Shown here: positions 8,206 to 16,829 of the stretch, one piece after another
Layout: the number at the start of each line of letters is the position of its first letter
Numbering within the stretch: position 1 is the first letter of the stretch
Assembly: GCA_036003045.1 (NCBI GenBank)
Contig: DASYSS010000103.1
Span: forward strand, 1-42,849
Direction of reading: 5' to 3'
DNA length: 42,849 nucleotides
Source of the DNA: Gemmatimonadaceae bacterium
Lineage (GTDB): Bacteria; Gemmatimonadota; Gemmatimonadetes; Gemmatimonadales; Gemmatimonadaceae
Program-made: the position numbers and the translations under genes
Notes under the pieces: model-generated
The model's input: the letters and a program-made list of their open reading frames with translations, nothing else
The model's database searches: none
Told to the model about the DNA's origin: nothing

Positions 8206-8869
8206 GTCGCGAATCCTCCTTCGGAAGGAGTGTGAACGCGGGCCTGGTGTCGGCGGAAATGACGGTCGGCTCCCGCGATGGGAGCGACATACGCCCCGCG
8301 GCCAACGCGTCGATGACGCGCGGATACAGTATGTGTTCCACGCGCAGCACGCGGGCGGCGAGCGTACCGGCGTCGTCGTCCGCGAAGACGGGCACCGGCC
8401 ACTGGGCGATGATCGCGCCGTGGTCGTACTCCGCGTCGACGAAGTGAACCGTCACGCCGCTCACGCGCGCGCCCGACTGGATCACGGCGTGGTGGACGCG
8501 ATTACCGTACATCCCGTGGCCGCCGAACGCCGGCAGCAGAGCGGGGTGAACGTTCACCATGCGCCCGTCGAATCGCGACACGATGTCCGCCGGAATCATC
8601 TTGAGATAGCCGGCGAGCACGATGAAGTCGACGCGGTACTCGTCGATGAGCCGGTCGATCGAATCGGTGCTGCCGCGCGCTTCGGGCGAGATCACCATCG
8701 AGGGAATGGCGCGCCGTTCGGCGCGCTCCAGCACGCCCGCCGTCGATCGGTGGCTGCCGACCACAACGACGCTGCCCGCGCGTCGGTCGCCGAGTGCGTC
8801 GAAGTGGTCGAGAATCGCCTGGAGGTTCGAGCCTCCGCCCGACGCGAGCACCGCGATGCGGGAAGTCAT
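8171..8869 (-). CDS. purN: Phosphoribosylglycinamide formyltransferase (GART 1)
   Basis: PurN transfers a formyl group from 10-formyl-THF to GAR, the third step of purine synthesis. The 232 residues begin RIAVLASGGGSNLQAI, the nucleotide-phosphate loop of the family. The catalytic Asn and His are in GRMVNVHPALLPAFGGHGMYG, and the catalytic Asp region is GVTVHFVDAEYDHGAIIAQ. It lies 10 bp after gmhB and its last 35 bp overlap the start of the M42 peptidase. The 3' end of the gene also contains the peptidase's ribosome-binding site, so translation of the two may be coupled. Confidence 0.95.
   Translation of the reverse strand: MTSRIAVLASGGGSNLQAILDHFDALGDRRAGSVVVVGSHRSTAGVLERAERRAIPSMVISPEARGSTDSIDRLIDEYRVDFIVLAGYLKMIPADIVSRFDGRMVNVHPALLPAFGGHGMYGNRVHHAVIQSGARVSGVTVHFVDAEYDHGAIIAQWPVPVFADDDAGTLAARVLRVEHILYPRVIDALAAGRMSLPSREPTVISADTRPAFTLLPKEDSRLAENIDLALAR
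8215..8221 (-). promoter_or_regulatory. Ribosome-binding site AAGGAGG that sets the TTG start of the M42 peptidase
   Basis: On the minus strand AAGGAGG is followed by 9 bases and then TTG at 8203-8205. The signal peptide begins at exactly that codon, so the site decides the start. The same bases can pair with CTCCTT just upstream (stem 8216-8221 with 8225-8230, 3-base loop), which would hide the site unless a ribosome translating purN opens it. Confidence 0.65.
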
Positions 8870-8879
8870 CGCGCGGAGT

Positions 8880-9455
8880 CTATTGCGCTGCCGCCGAGGC
8901 GGGAAGCGCGTCGAGGAAGCGATCCACCGCCTCGCCGAGCGAGTGCGCGATCTCCAGCCCTTCCGCGCGAACGCGTTCGCGATCCGCGGCCGGCGAGGAC
9001 GACACGTCGAGAAAGATCGGTCGCCCGCCGAGCGCCGCGGCCGGCGCCACGTCGCGCCAGCGGTCGCCGACGAACACCGACCGGCTCGCGTCGATGCCGA
9101 GATCCGTGATCGCGTCGCGAAACAGTTTCAGCGCCGGCTTCCGACAGTCGCACGGTCCGGTGATCTCCGGAAAGTGCGGACAGACGTAGGTCGCGTCGAT
9201 TCGCGCTTCCTCGGGAGCCAGTAGTTCGTCGATGCGGCGCCGGACGGCTTCGTAGTCGTCGGTCGACAGCCAGCCGCGCGCGATTCCCGACTGGTTGGTC
9301 ACGACGACCACGACCACACCCGCGTGATTCAGCTTCGCGATCGCCGCGGCGGCGCCGGGCAGCAACGCAACGTCGTTTGGGTCGCGAACATAGTTGGCGT
9401 CGTGGATGATCGTGCCGTCGCGGTCGAGAAACGCGCCAACGCGGCCGCGGTTCAC
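8880..9455 (-). CDS. gmhB: D-glycero-D-manno-heptose 1,7-bisphosphate 7-phosphatase
   Basis: This is a 191-residue HAD-IIIA phosphatase. The nucleophile motif is FLDRDGT (Asp11, Asp13). The zinc-binding loop typical of GmhB is CPHF...GPCDCRKP, with three Cys and one His, and FVGDRWRD gives the last acidic motif. GmhB removes the 7-phosphate in ADP-heptose synthesis for lipopolysaccharide inner core, so the organism probably makes a heptose-containing envelope. The start is GTG at 9453-9455, overlapping the selA stop by 4 bp. Histidinol-phosphate phosphatase is the main alternative in this family, but nothing nearby suggests histidine synthesis. Confidence 0.88.
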   Translation of the reverse strand: MNRGRVGAFLDRDGTIIHDANYVRDPNDVALLPGAAAAIAKLNHAGVVVVVVTNQSGIARGWLSTDDYEAVRRRIDELLAPEEARIDATYVCPHFPEITGPCDCRKPALKLFRDAITDLGIDASRSVFVGDRWRDVAPAAALGGRPIFLDVSSSPAADRERVRAEGLEIAHSLGEAVDRFLDALPASAAAQ

Positions 9456-10816
9456 GCGGATGCCGCCTCCAGCGCGGCGCGCACCGCCCGCACCAGCTCC
9501 TCTTCGTCGGCGAGGAACACGGTCCGCAAGTCGAGCAGCACCATCCCGTCGGAAATGCGGGCGACGATCGCCGGATCGCGCCCGCGAAGCCGCCGTTCCA
9601 CCAGGTCGGCCGAAGCGTTCACGCGCAGCGCCGCCGACACAATCGTCGCTGTGGGAAACGCGCCGCCGCCGACGCTCGACACCGTCTCGATCACGTCCAC
9701 ACGCCGGTCGCCGATCGCGGCGGCAAGTCGGTCGGCGCGCGCCTTCAGCGTCTCGAAATCCGCGGTCAGCTGAGCGAGCGCGGGAATCTCGCGAATGGCG
9801 CGCGACGGCTCACGATACAGCGCGAGCGTCGCTTCCAGCGCCGCGAGGGTGAGCTTGTCGACACGATACGACCGCGTGAGCGGGTTCGCGCGAATCCGCT
9901 CGATGATTCGCCGCGAGCCGAGCAGAAGCCCCGCCTGCGGACCACCCAGCAGCTTGTCGCCGCTCATCGTCACGATCGACGCGCCGGTCTTCATCGCGTC
10001 GCGCGCCGTCGGCTCGCCGACCAGCCCGTACGCCTCGAGCGACGTCAACAGCCCGCTGCCGAGGTCGTAGAGCACCGGCACGCCATGGTCGTCGCCGAGC
10101 GCGGCGAGCTGGTTGGCCGAGACCTCCGAGACGAACCCGGACTGCTCGAAGTTGCTGCGATGGACCTTGAGGATGATCGCGCCGTCCGCCTCCAGCGCGC
10201 GCCGGTAGTCAGCGAGGTGCGTGCGATTCGTCGTGCCGACTTCCACGAGCCGCGCGCCGCTCCTTTCCATGATTTCGGGAATCCGGAAGCTCCCGCCGAT
10301 CTCGATCAGCTCTCCGCGCGACACGATCGCGGTCCGGCCGTCGGCCAGCGTATTCAGCGCGAGCACGAGCGCCGCCGCGCAGTTGTTCACCACGAGCGCG
10401 TCTTCGGCGCCTGTCAGCTCGCGAAGGAGCGACGCGCAGTGCGAATAGCGCGACCCGCGCTGTCCACCCGCGACGTCGTACTCGAGATTCGAGAATCCTC
10501 GGGCCACGCGATCGATCGCGTCCAACGCCGCCGGGGCCAGCGGCGCTCGGCCGAGATTCGTGTGCAATACGACACCGGTCGCGTTGATGACGCGCCGCAG
10601 CGAGCGCCGTGTGGCGTCGTCCACCGCGTTGGCGACTGCCGCCGTCCACCCGGCGGCGTCGGCCGGCGCGTCGGCGTGCGACGATCGGACCGATGCGATC
10701 GTCCGCCGAATCGCGTCGACGACCACTCCACGCGGAACCTGGTCCAACAGCGCTTGAATTCCCTCGCTCTCGAGAAGCGAGGTGACACTCGGAAGACCTC
10801 GTCGTGCGTCCGTCAT
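9452..10816 (-). CDS. selA: L-seryl-tRNA(Sec) selenium transferase
   Basis: SelA converts Ser-tRNA(Sec) to Sec-tRNA(Sec) using selenophosphate, with PLP as cofactor. The 454 residues match the usual length. Recognisable parts are RRVINATGVVLHTNLGRAPL (74-93), GSRYSHCASLLRELTGAEDALVVNNCAAA (121-149), VGTTNRTHLADY and MSGDKLLGGPQAG with the PLP Lys at 288. The ATG lies 16 bp after the lipoprotein gene, and the stop overlaps the gmhB GTG by 4 bp. Its usual partners selB, selD and the Sec tRNA are not in the window. A divergent SelA-like PLP enzyme is less likely given the full length and motifs. Confidence 0.92.
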   Translation of the reverse strand: MTDARRGLPSVTSLLESEGIQALLDQVPRGVVVDAIRRTIASVRSSHADAPADAAGWTAAVANAVDDATRRSLRRVINATGVVLHTNLGRAPLAPAALDAIDRVARGFSNLEYDVAGGQRGSRYSHCASLLRELTGAEDALVVNNCAAALVLALNTLADGRTAIVSRGELIEIGGSFRIPEIMERSGARLVEVGTTNRTHLADYRRALEADGAIILKVHRSNFEQSGFVSEVSANQLAALGDDHGVPVLYDLGSGLLTSLEAYGLVGEPTARDAMKTGASIVTMSGDKLLGGPQAGLLLGSRRIIERIRANPLTRSYRVDKLTLAALEATLALYREPSRAIREIPALAQLTADFETLKARADRLAAAIGDRRVDVIETVSSVGGGAFPTATIVSAALRVNASADLVERRLRGRDPAIVARISDGMVLLDLRTVFLADEEELVRAVRAALEAASA

Positions 10817-10832
10817 CGGCGGCGGGGCGTGC

Positions 10833-12131
10833 TCAGTGCGGGGGCTTGGACGGCGGCGGGCGGCCTACAGGTGGGCGGGTGGAATCAGACCGCGCGCGCG
10901 TCGTGTCCTTCGGTGGCGGCTTCGGCAGCGGTACTTGGAAAGTACGCGACTGGTCCACTGCGTGTCCGACGAGATTTCGAAACCCCCGCACCGTGAGGTG
11001 GTACGATCGGCCGGGGACGAGCCGGGTGTTCGGAGAAAGGGTCAGCACGACCGCCTTGTCCGGGGGCAGCGCCTTGGGCTTCGCGGGGGGCGGTGCCGGC
11101 CGCGCGCCGGGTACGCCGACACCCGCAGGCGGACGCGGCGCCGGATTCACTGGAATGGGCGGTTGTGCGGCTCGGGCGCGGCTCGTGTCGCGCGCGCGGG
11201 CCAGGGAATCGGCGGTCCTCGCCGAGTCGATCCTTCGAGTGGAGTCGGCCGCTCGCCTTGCGGCATCGAACGCCGTACCCCACTGCACACTGACGACTTC
11301 CATGCGCGTCGAGTCGGCGCTCTTCAGGTCGACGAGCGCCGGCTGAAGCGGGAGTGCCGGATCCAGATATTTGTCGAACACGACGTGGATCGTGATGCTG
11401 TCGTCGGTAATCACGTTGGTGAGCAGCGCCGGCGTGGAATCCCGCTCGACTGCGTCGAGCTCCACGGCCGGCCGCACGTCGGTGACGCGCGTTTCCGTCG
11501 TGTCCCACTTCTCGGCACGGTCGATCTGCCGGTTCGAGTTCGCGTCGATGAGTGCCCGAACGAGGTAGACGCCGGTATCGATCGGTCCGATCTCGAAGCG
11601 CCCTGTCGTGTCGCTCACGGCGACGAATTGCAGCGTCGTGTCGGCGCGGGATATCGCTTCCACGAGCGCGTTGGGGGCGGTGTGCTGTGCCGCCCAATCG
11701 AACACGACGCCGGTGATCCCGAGCCGCGGAATCGTCGGGCCGGTCGAGAAGATGATCGACGCGCCTTCCTTGCGTATGTTGCCCCGCAGGTCGGCGAGCC
11801 CCGGAAGCATCGTCACGACGTACGCCATGTTCGAGCGAAACTTCCGCAGCTTGAGCGTGATGCGGCTGCGATGCCACGACACGTCGGGATCGCCGTCGCG
11901 CGGCGACACGAGAAACAGGCGCGACAAATCGGTCGCGCCGAGCGCCTGCTGCGCGACGACTTCGTCGAACTGAAAGTCGATCTCTCGCGGCCTGACGTTG
12001 AGCTGCCCCGAGTCCGGTTTCACCGAGACGATCACCGGTGGGTCGTGATCTTCGGGGCCGCCCGGCGGCTGGCCGGCCGACGCGCAGGCCACGACCAACC
12101 AGGCGGCTGCGACGGCGATCAGCCGCCGCAC
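10833..12131 (-). CDS. Ig-like (Big_5) domain lipoprotein with proline-rich tail
   Basis: This is a 432-residue predicted lipoprotein. It begins MRRLIAVAAAWLVVAC, with Cys16 in a lipobox. Residues about 28-130 resemble a bacterial Ig-like Big_5 domain: DPPVIVSVKPDSGQLNVRP, then FDEVV and FSTGPTIP. A region around 140-215 (TGVVFDW...GRFEIGPIDTGVYLVRALIDANSNRQ) looks like a carboxypeptidase-regulatory/SpaA-like beta sandwich. The tail has Arg/Ala/Ser-rich and Pro-rich stretches (about 300-350 and 405-432). The open frame extends to 12311, but that part lies inside valS. I chose the GTG at 12129-12131, which overlaps valS by 13 bp. An envelope structural or adhesive role is inferred. Confidence 0.82.
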   Translation of the reverse strand: MRRLIAVAAAWLVVACASAGQPPGGPEDHDPPVIVSVKPDSGQLNVRPREIDFQFDEVVAQQALGATDLSRLFLVSPRDGDPDVSWHRSRITLKLRKFRSNMAYVVTMLPGLADLRGNIRKEGASIIFSTGPTIPRLGITGVVFDWAAQHTAPNALVEAISRADTTLQFVAVSDTTGRFEIGPIDTGVYLVRALIDANSNRQIDRAEKWDTTETRVTDVRPAVELDAVERDSTPALLTNVITDDSITIHVVFDKYLDPALPLQPALVDLKSADSTRMEVVSVQWGTAFDAARRAADSTRRIDSARTADSLARARDTSRARAAQPPIPVNPAPRPPAGVGVPGARPAPPPAKPKALPPDKAVVLTLSPNTRLVPGRSYHLTVRGFRNLVGHAVDQSRTFQVPLPKPPPKDTTRARSDSTRPPVGRPPPSKPPH

Positions 12132-14935
12132 AACGATCGGACCCGTTCTGTGAGTTGTTCGCGCTTCGACTTCATCTCGTCGAGGATGGCGCGGTCGCCG
12201 GCGACGACGTCGGCCGGCGCGCGTTCCAGATATTTCGCGTTTGACAGCCGCGCTTCGCGCGAGCCGATCTGCGTGGTGAGCTGCGCGACCTCGGAGCGGA
12301 GCCGCGCGCACTCCTTCGTCACGTCGATGAGTCCGGCGAGCGGAACGATCACTTCGGAGCCGCCGGACAGCACCGCGTGCGCGGCGGCGCTCACCGGAAC
12401 GCCGTCGGCGAGACGCACGTCGGCGCGCGCCAGGCGGCCGACGGTCGAGGCTTCGTCGCCAAAGACGTCCTGGAGGTCGGCGTCGCCGGCCCTCAACACG
12501 ACCTCGATCGACTTTCCGGGCGCCACGTTGTTCTCGGCGCGAATCTGACGAATCGCCAGCACCGCCTCGCGCACGAGCTCGAATTCTTCAGCCGAGTCGT
12601 CGAGCGACTCGAAGTGCAGAGCGGACGCGTTGTCGAGCGCGTCGCGGTCGAGATGCGTCGGCCACTCGGCGCGGGCGAGAAACCGACCCTTCTCGCGGGC
12701 CCCGCCGGGCAGACGTTGCCAGAGCGCTTCGGTCACGAACGGCACGATCGGATGCAGGAGACGCAGAGCGCAATCGAACGCGTGCACGAGAACCGCGCGC
12801 GCGACCTCGCGGTCGTCGCCCTTGGTTTCCAGTCGGCTCTTGAGCGACTCGAGATACCAATCCGCGAGCTCGTTCCACACGAACCGGCGCGCCGCTTCGG
12901 CGAACTCGTTGAGACGCAGACCGGCGTTTTGCTCCAGCTCACGCCAGATGTGCTGGTCCGGAGAGTCGTATTCGACTTGAGGACGCAGCGGTCCCAACGC
13001 CTCGTCGCATTCGTCGATCGCGGCGCGGAGGCGATGCAGAATCCATTGGTCGGCCCGGGTGAGCGCGGATTCATCGAGATCACTAACCCGCGCGACGGGC
13101 TCGGTTCCCACTTTGTCGAGCAGGAATCGGCCGATGTTCCAGAGCTTCGTGACGAAGTTGCGTCCCGTCGCGAACGATTTGTCGATGTCCGCCGGGTCGA
13201 GGATCACGTCGGCGCCCATGCCCATGCCGGCGACGAGTGTCCACCGCAGCGCGTCGGCGCCGTAGAGCTTCACCACGTCGAGTGGGTCGATCCCGTTGCC
13301 CAACGACTTCGACATCTTCCGGTGCTGCGTGTCGCGCGCCGTCCCCGTGAGATACACCGTATGGAAGGGTGTGCGGCCCATGAACTCGTAGCCCGACATC
13401 ACCATGCGGGCCACCCAGAAGAAAAGAATCTCCGGCGCGGTGACCAGCGTGTCGGTCGGATAGAAGGCGTCTAGATCCAGCGTCTTGTCGGGCCAGCCGA
13501 GCGTGGAGATCGGCCAGAGCCACGACGAGAACCAGGTGTCGAGCACGTCCTCGTCCTGCCGGGCGGGACACCCGCAATGGGGACAGGTAGTGATATCTTC
13601 GCGACTCACGAAAACGTTCTGCGGCGGATCGCACTCGTCGCAATACCAAACGGGAATGCGGTGCCCCCACCACAGCTGGCGTGAGATGTTCCAGTCGCGG
13701 ATGCCGGTGAGCCAGTTCTCGTACACGGCCTCCCACCGCTCCGGCATGATGCGAATGGCGCCCGCGCGGAAACCCGCGAGCGCCGGCGCGGCGAGCGGTG
13801 CCATCTTCACGAACCACTGGTCGGACAGGCGCGGTTCGACCACGGTGTCGCATCGATAGCAGTGGCGCACCGCGTGCTGATGGTTCTCCGTCTTCTGAAG
13901 CGCGCCCGATGCCCGCAGCAACTCGACGATTTTTTCGCGGGCCTCGAAGCGATCCAGCCCGCTGATCGACGGCGGCACGCGTCCGTCGGCGTCTTTCACC
14001 TCGCGCACCACGGCGTGCTCGTCGATCACGATCGGCATCGGCAGCGAATGGCGCTTGCCGACCTCGAAGTCGTTCGCGTCGTGCGCGGGCGTGATCTTCA
14101 CCACGCCGGTGCCGAATTCTGGATCCGCGTATTCGTCGGCCACGACCGGAATCGACACGCCCACGATCGGCAGCCGCACCGTCTTTCCCACCAGATCGCG
14201 ATACCGCTCGTCGCTCGGATTCACGGCCACTGCGACGTCCGCGAGCATCGTTTCGGGGCGGGTCGTCGCGATCGTGAGCGAGCGACCCGGCTGTCCATCC
14301 ACCGGATAGGCGATGTGGTACAGGGTGCCCGGCTCGTCCTGAAACTCCGCCTCTTCGTCGCTCAGCGACGTGAGGCAGCGCGGACACCAGTGGATCACGC
14401 GATAGCCCCGGTAGATCAGGCCACGCTCGTAGAGACGCACGAACGCCTCGCGCACCGCGCGCGACAGCTCGGGTGAAAGCGTGTACGCCGTGCGCGTCCA
14501 GTCCGCCGACGCGCCGATGGCCTTCAACTGTTGAAGGATCACACCGCCAGTTTCTTCGACGAACTTTTCCGTGCGTTTCACGAAGGCTTCGCGGCCGAGG
14601 TCTTGGCGCGTCTTTCCCTCGGCGGCGAGCATCTTCTCGACGACGTTCTGCGTCGCGATTCCGGCGTGGTCGGTCCCCGGCACCCACAGCGCGCCCGTCC
14701 CCTTCATGCGTGCCCAACGCACGATCACGTCCTGAATCGTATTGTTCAGCCCGTGACCGACGTGTAGAATCGCCGTGACGTTCGGCGGCGGCATGACGAT
14801 CGTGTACGGGTCGCTGTCGCCACCGACCCTGTCCGACTCCGAGGCCTCGATGTGAAAGCAGTTCCCGGCCAGCCAGGAGTCGTAAATCTCCGGCTCGGTC
14901 GACGCGAAGTCGAAACGATCAGGGAGTTCGGACAT
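12119..14935 (-). CDS. valS: Valyl-tRNA synthetase
   Basis: This is a class I aminoacyl-tRNA synthetase of 938 residues from the ATG at 14933-14935. The HIGH motif appears as HVGH (58-61) in PPPNVTAILHVGHGLN, and KMSKS is in RKMSKSLGN near residue 540. Cys pairs at WCPRC, HCYRC, YCDEC and CPHCGC suggest zinc-ribbon insertions. The editing (CP1) domain, the anticodon-binding domain and a C-terminal coiled coil (about 870-935) are all present. The start gives the expected MSELPDRFDF N-terminus; an in-frame ATG at 14953 lies 18 bases upstream but would put GAGG only one base away. It overlaps the lipoprotein gene by 13 bp and appears to lead the long minus-strand run. Confidence 0.97.
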   Translation of the reverse strand: MSELPDRFDFASTEPEIYDSWLAGNCFHIEASESDRVGGDSDPYTIVMPPPNVTAILHVGHGLNNTIQDVIVRWARMKGTGALWVPGTDHAGIATQNVVEKMLAAEGKTRQDLGREAFVKRTEKFVEETGGVILQQLKAIGASADWTRTAYTLSPELSRAVREAFVRLYERGLIYRGYRVIHWCPRCLTSLSDEEAEFQDEPGTLYHIAYPVDGQPGRSLTIATTRPETMLADVAVAVNPSDERYRDLVGKTVRLPIVGVSIPVVADEYADPEFGTGVVKITPAHDANDFEVGKRHSLPMPIVIDEHAVVREVKDADGRVPPSISGLDRFEAREKIVELLRASGALQKTENHQHAVRHCYRCDTVVEPRLSDQWFVKMAPLAAPALAGFRAGAIRIMPERWEAVYENWLTGIRDWNISRQLWWGHRIPVWYCDECDPPQNVFVSREDITTCPHCGCPARQDEDVLDTWFSSWLWPISTLGWPDKTLDLDAFYPTDTLVTAPEILFFWVARMVMSGYEFMGRTPFHTVYLTGTARDTQHRKMSKSLGNGIDPLDVVKLYGADALRWTLVAGMGMGADVILDPADIDKSFATGRNFVTKLWNIGRFLLDKVGTEPVARVSDLDESALTRADQWILHRLRAAIDECDEALGPLRPQVEYDSPDQHIWRELEQNAGLRLNEFAEAARRFVWNELADWYLESLKSRLETKGDDREVARAVLVHAFDCALRLLHPIVPFVTEALWQRLPGGAREKGRFLARAEWPTHLDRDALDNASALHFESLDDSAEEFELVREAVLAIRQIRAENNVAPGKSIEVVLRAGDADLQDVFGDEASTVGRLARADVRLADGVPVSAAAHAVLSGGSEVIVPLAGLIDVTKECARLRSEVAQLTTQIGSREARLSNAKYLERAPADVVAGDRAILDEMKSKREQLTERVRSLCGG

Positions 14936-15024
14936 ATCCCTCAAAAATAGCATACCTCGGCGATTTGCCTTGATTTGCGTCGTCGCGAGGCACCCTATTT
15001 CGTCAGTCCCTGACTGGAGCCGGA

Positions 15025-15978
15025 ATGCCGATCACTCGTCGCGTCGCCCTTTCTCTGGTCGCCGCCGCGTTGCTTCTGACTGGGCACGCCGCTCGGACGA
15101 CCGCCGCGGCGCAGGCCCAGGCCGCGCCGACGGCACCGGTTCCGATTCCCGATTCCCGTGCCGGTCGGTTGGTGAAAGCCTGGGTCGACGCAATGAACTC
15201 GGGAGACAGCGCTAAGGTGTGGGCGTTTGCGACGACCTACACGCCGCTGAATCCCCCGCAGGCGGCGCTCCAGTTGGCGCGCAACATCGGCAGCGTCGAC
15301 GTCGTCAAGATTCTCGTAGACCAGCCGCTCCATTTGGAGTTCGTCGTCAAGATGCGTGCGGCGGCAGACTACGCGCGCGGGGCCGTCGACGTGAGCGAGA
15401 CCGATCCGCTGGTCGCCCGGAGCTTTGGCATTCGCGGGATACCGCCCGGCGCACCGCTGGAAGGCTGTAAGACCTATACCGCGCCCGCGACCACGACGAC
15501 TCCCGGCGAGGCCGCCCCGAAAGACGTTGCCTCGCAGGATGCCATCATCGCCGCTCTCTACGAGTCGATCTCGGGGCCCGCCTGCCAGCACCGCGATTGG
15601 GAGCGCTTCAAATCCTTGTTCGCCCCCGGCGCGCGCCTCATTCCAACTGGCCTCAACCGCGATCGCAAAGCCGTCGCGCGCGTCGAGACTGCGGACGAGT
15701 ACGCCGCGCAAGCAAAGAATTCACTCGAGGAGAACGGTTTCTTCGAGCACGAGACCGCGCGCACGGGTGAGACCTTCGGCGCCATCACGCACGCGTTCAG
15801 CACGTACGAGTCGCGACGGCAGGCGAACGACGCGAAGCCGTTCGCTCGCGGCATCAATAGTATTCAGTTGCTGAACGACGGCACGCGCTGGTGGGTCGTG
15901 ACCGTCTACTGGCAGGGCGAGCGGCCCGACAGTCCGATTCCGACCCAGTACCTGCCGAAGAAGCCCCCCCCGAACTGA
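15025..15978 (+). CDS. Exported protein with a C-terminal NTF2/SnoaL-like domain
   Basis: This is a 317-residue protein with a signal peptide (about 1-28: Arg-Arg, then ALSLVAAALLLTGHA). The C-terminal half (about 175-310), running from DAIIAALYESISGPACQHRDWERFKSLFAPGARLIP through the 'FGAITHAFSTYESRR' strand to WWVVTVYWQGER, fits the nuclear-transport-factor-2 fold often annotated as SnoaL-like. The N-terminal half (about 40-140) may hold a second, more divergent copy. No catalytic residues can be named. The ATG has GGAG 5 bases upstream. It is divergent from valS, with 89 bp between starts, and converges on the BON gene with a 12-bp gap. Function unknown; possibly periplasmic. Confidence 0.8.
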   Translation: MPITRRVALSLVAAALLLTGHAARTTAAAQAQAAPTAPVPIPDSRAGRLVKAWVDAMNSGDSAKVWAFATTYTPLNPPQAALQLARNIGSVDVVKILVDQPLHLEFVVKMRAAADYARGAVDVSETDPLVARSFGIRGIPPGAPLEGCKTYTAPATTTTPGEAAPKDVASQDAIIAALYESISGPACQHRDWERFKSLFAPGARLIPTGLNRDRKAVARVETADEYAAQAKNSLEENGFFEHETARTGETFGAITHAFSTYESRRQANDAKPFARGINSIQLLNDGTRWWVVTVYWQGERPDSPIPTQYLPKKPPPN

Positions 15979-15990
15979 GTCGCGAACCGA

Positions 15991-16659
15991 CTACGGCGTG
16001 CCGCCGAAGTCGCGCGGCGGTTCGTCGGCGCGAATCACGTTCGGCGGCGTGGCCGGGTTATCCGACCGATCGGCGCGCAGCGGCGGTTCGTTCACGGTTC
16101 GCTCCACGTCGCGCGACGACGAGTGACGCTGCCGGCTCTGTGAAGCCTCGTGATATCGGGGCTCGTGGATACCCGTTACGATCCGATTCACGACCGTCGT
16201 AACGCCGGGGACGCCGCGGGCGATCGTCACGGCGTGCTGGGCTTCTTGGGCGGTGTCGACGACGCCTGCCAGCTCGATCACGCCCGTGCGCAGCGAACCG
16301 ATGTCCACGGCGCGGGTCGAAAGGATCGGGTCGTTGCGGAAGGCCTCGAGCACCCGCTCCTCGAGCGTGATGTCGTAGTCCTCGCCTTCATAGTCGTCGT
16401 CGGCGTACTGCGCTTCCTCGAACTCGGCGGCATCCTCGTAGTCCTCGCCCAGCTCGTCGGCGGTCGCCGTGGCATGCACGCCCCGCAGGCGCTCGTGCCG
16501 CTCTTCGTCGGCGCGCTCTCCCTCGATCTTGTCCCGGTCGCGCGCGCCGGCGTTCTGAGCCAGAAACATCCCGGCGGCGAATCCTGCGATGGCGCCGACA
16601 ACCGCGCCAATAATGATCCGAGAGGATGAATCCTCGTCGCGATAGCGAAATGGTGACAT
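15991..16659 (-). CDS. Membrane-anchored BON-domain protein
   Basis: This is a 222-residue protein with one N-terminal membrane segment (about 15-34, IIIGAVVGAIAGFAAGMFLA) of the YtxH type. An acidic Glu/Asp/Tyr-rich linker (about 65-95) follows, and then a BON domain (about 96-165: LEERVLEAFRNDP, then IGSLRTGVIELAGVVDTAQEAQHAVTIARGVPGVTTVVNRI). BON domains occur in osmotically induced periplasmic and secretin-associated proteins and are thought to bind membranes or phospholipids. The C-terminal 55 residues are polar and probably disordered. The gene is divergent from thrS and ends 12 bp from the NTF2-like gene. Confidence 0.85.
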   Translation of the reverse strand: MSPFRYRDEDSSSRIIIGAVVGAIAGFAAGMFLAQNAGARDRDKIEGERADEERHERLRGVHATATADELGEDYEDAAEFEEAQYADDDYEGEDYDITLEERVLEAFRNDPILSTRAVDIGSLRTGVIELAGVVDTAQEAQHAVTIARGVPGVTTVVNRIVTGIHEPRYHEASQSRQRHSSSRDVERTVNEPPLRADRSDNPATPPNVIRADEPPRDFGGTP

Positions 16660-16829
16660 GACGCGCGAGCCCTGTGGCGGAGGTTGTTCTACAACGATAG
16701 GTTACGCTGTTGGAAAGCGCGAGGGGCGCGGCCGCTGGGCGTGCAAGAACAAGGCCCGCGGCGCGAACGAATCTCGTCGTTCCGGAAGCCCGCGCGCGCG
16801 TGACGGACACCGACTTTCCGACGCACCCG

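Noticed and set aside
14960-15001. Sigma-70 promoter between valS and the NTF2-like gene
   Set aside because: TTGATT and CCTATT can be paired but both boxes are weak and the spacing is only fair.
16710-16829. Extended ThrS N-terminus from TTG 16710 or GTG 16800
   Set aside because: The added residues are Arg/Ala-rich and do not match the ThrS TGS domain start.
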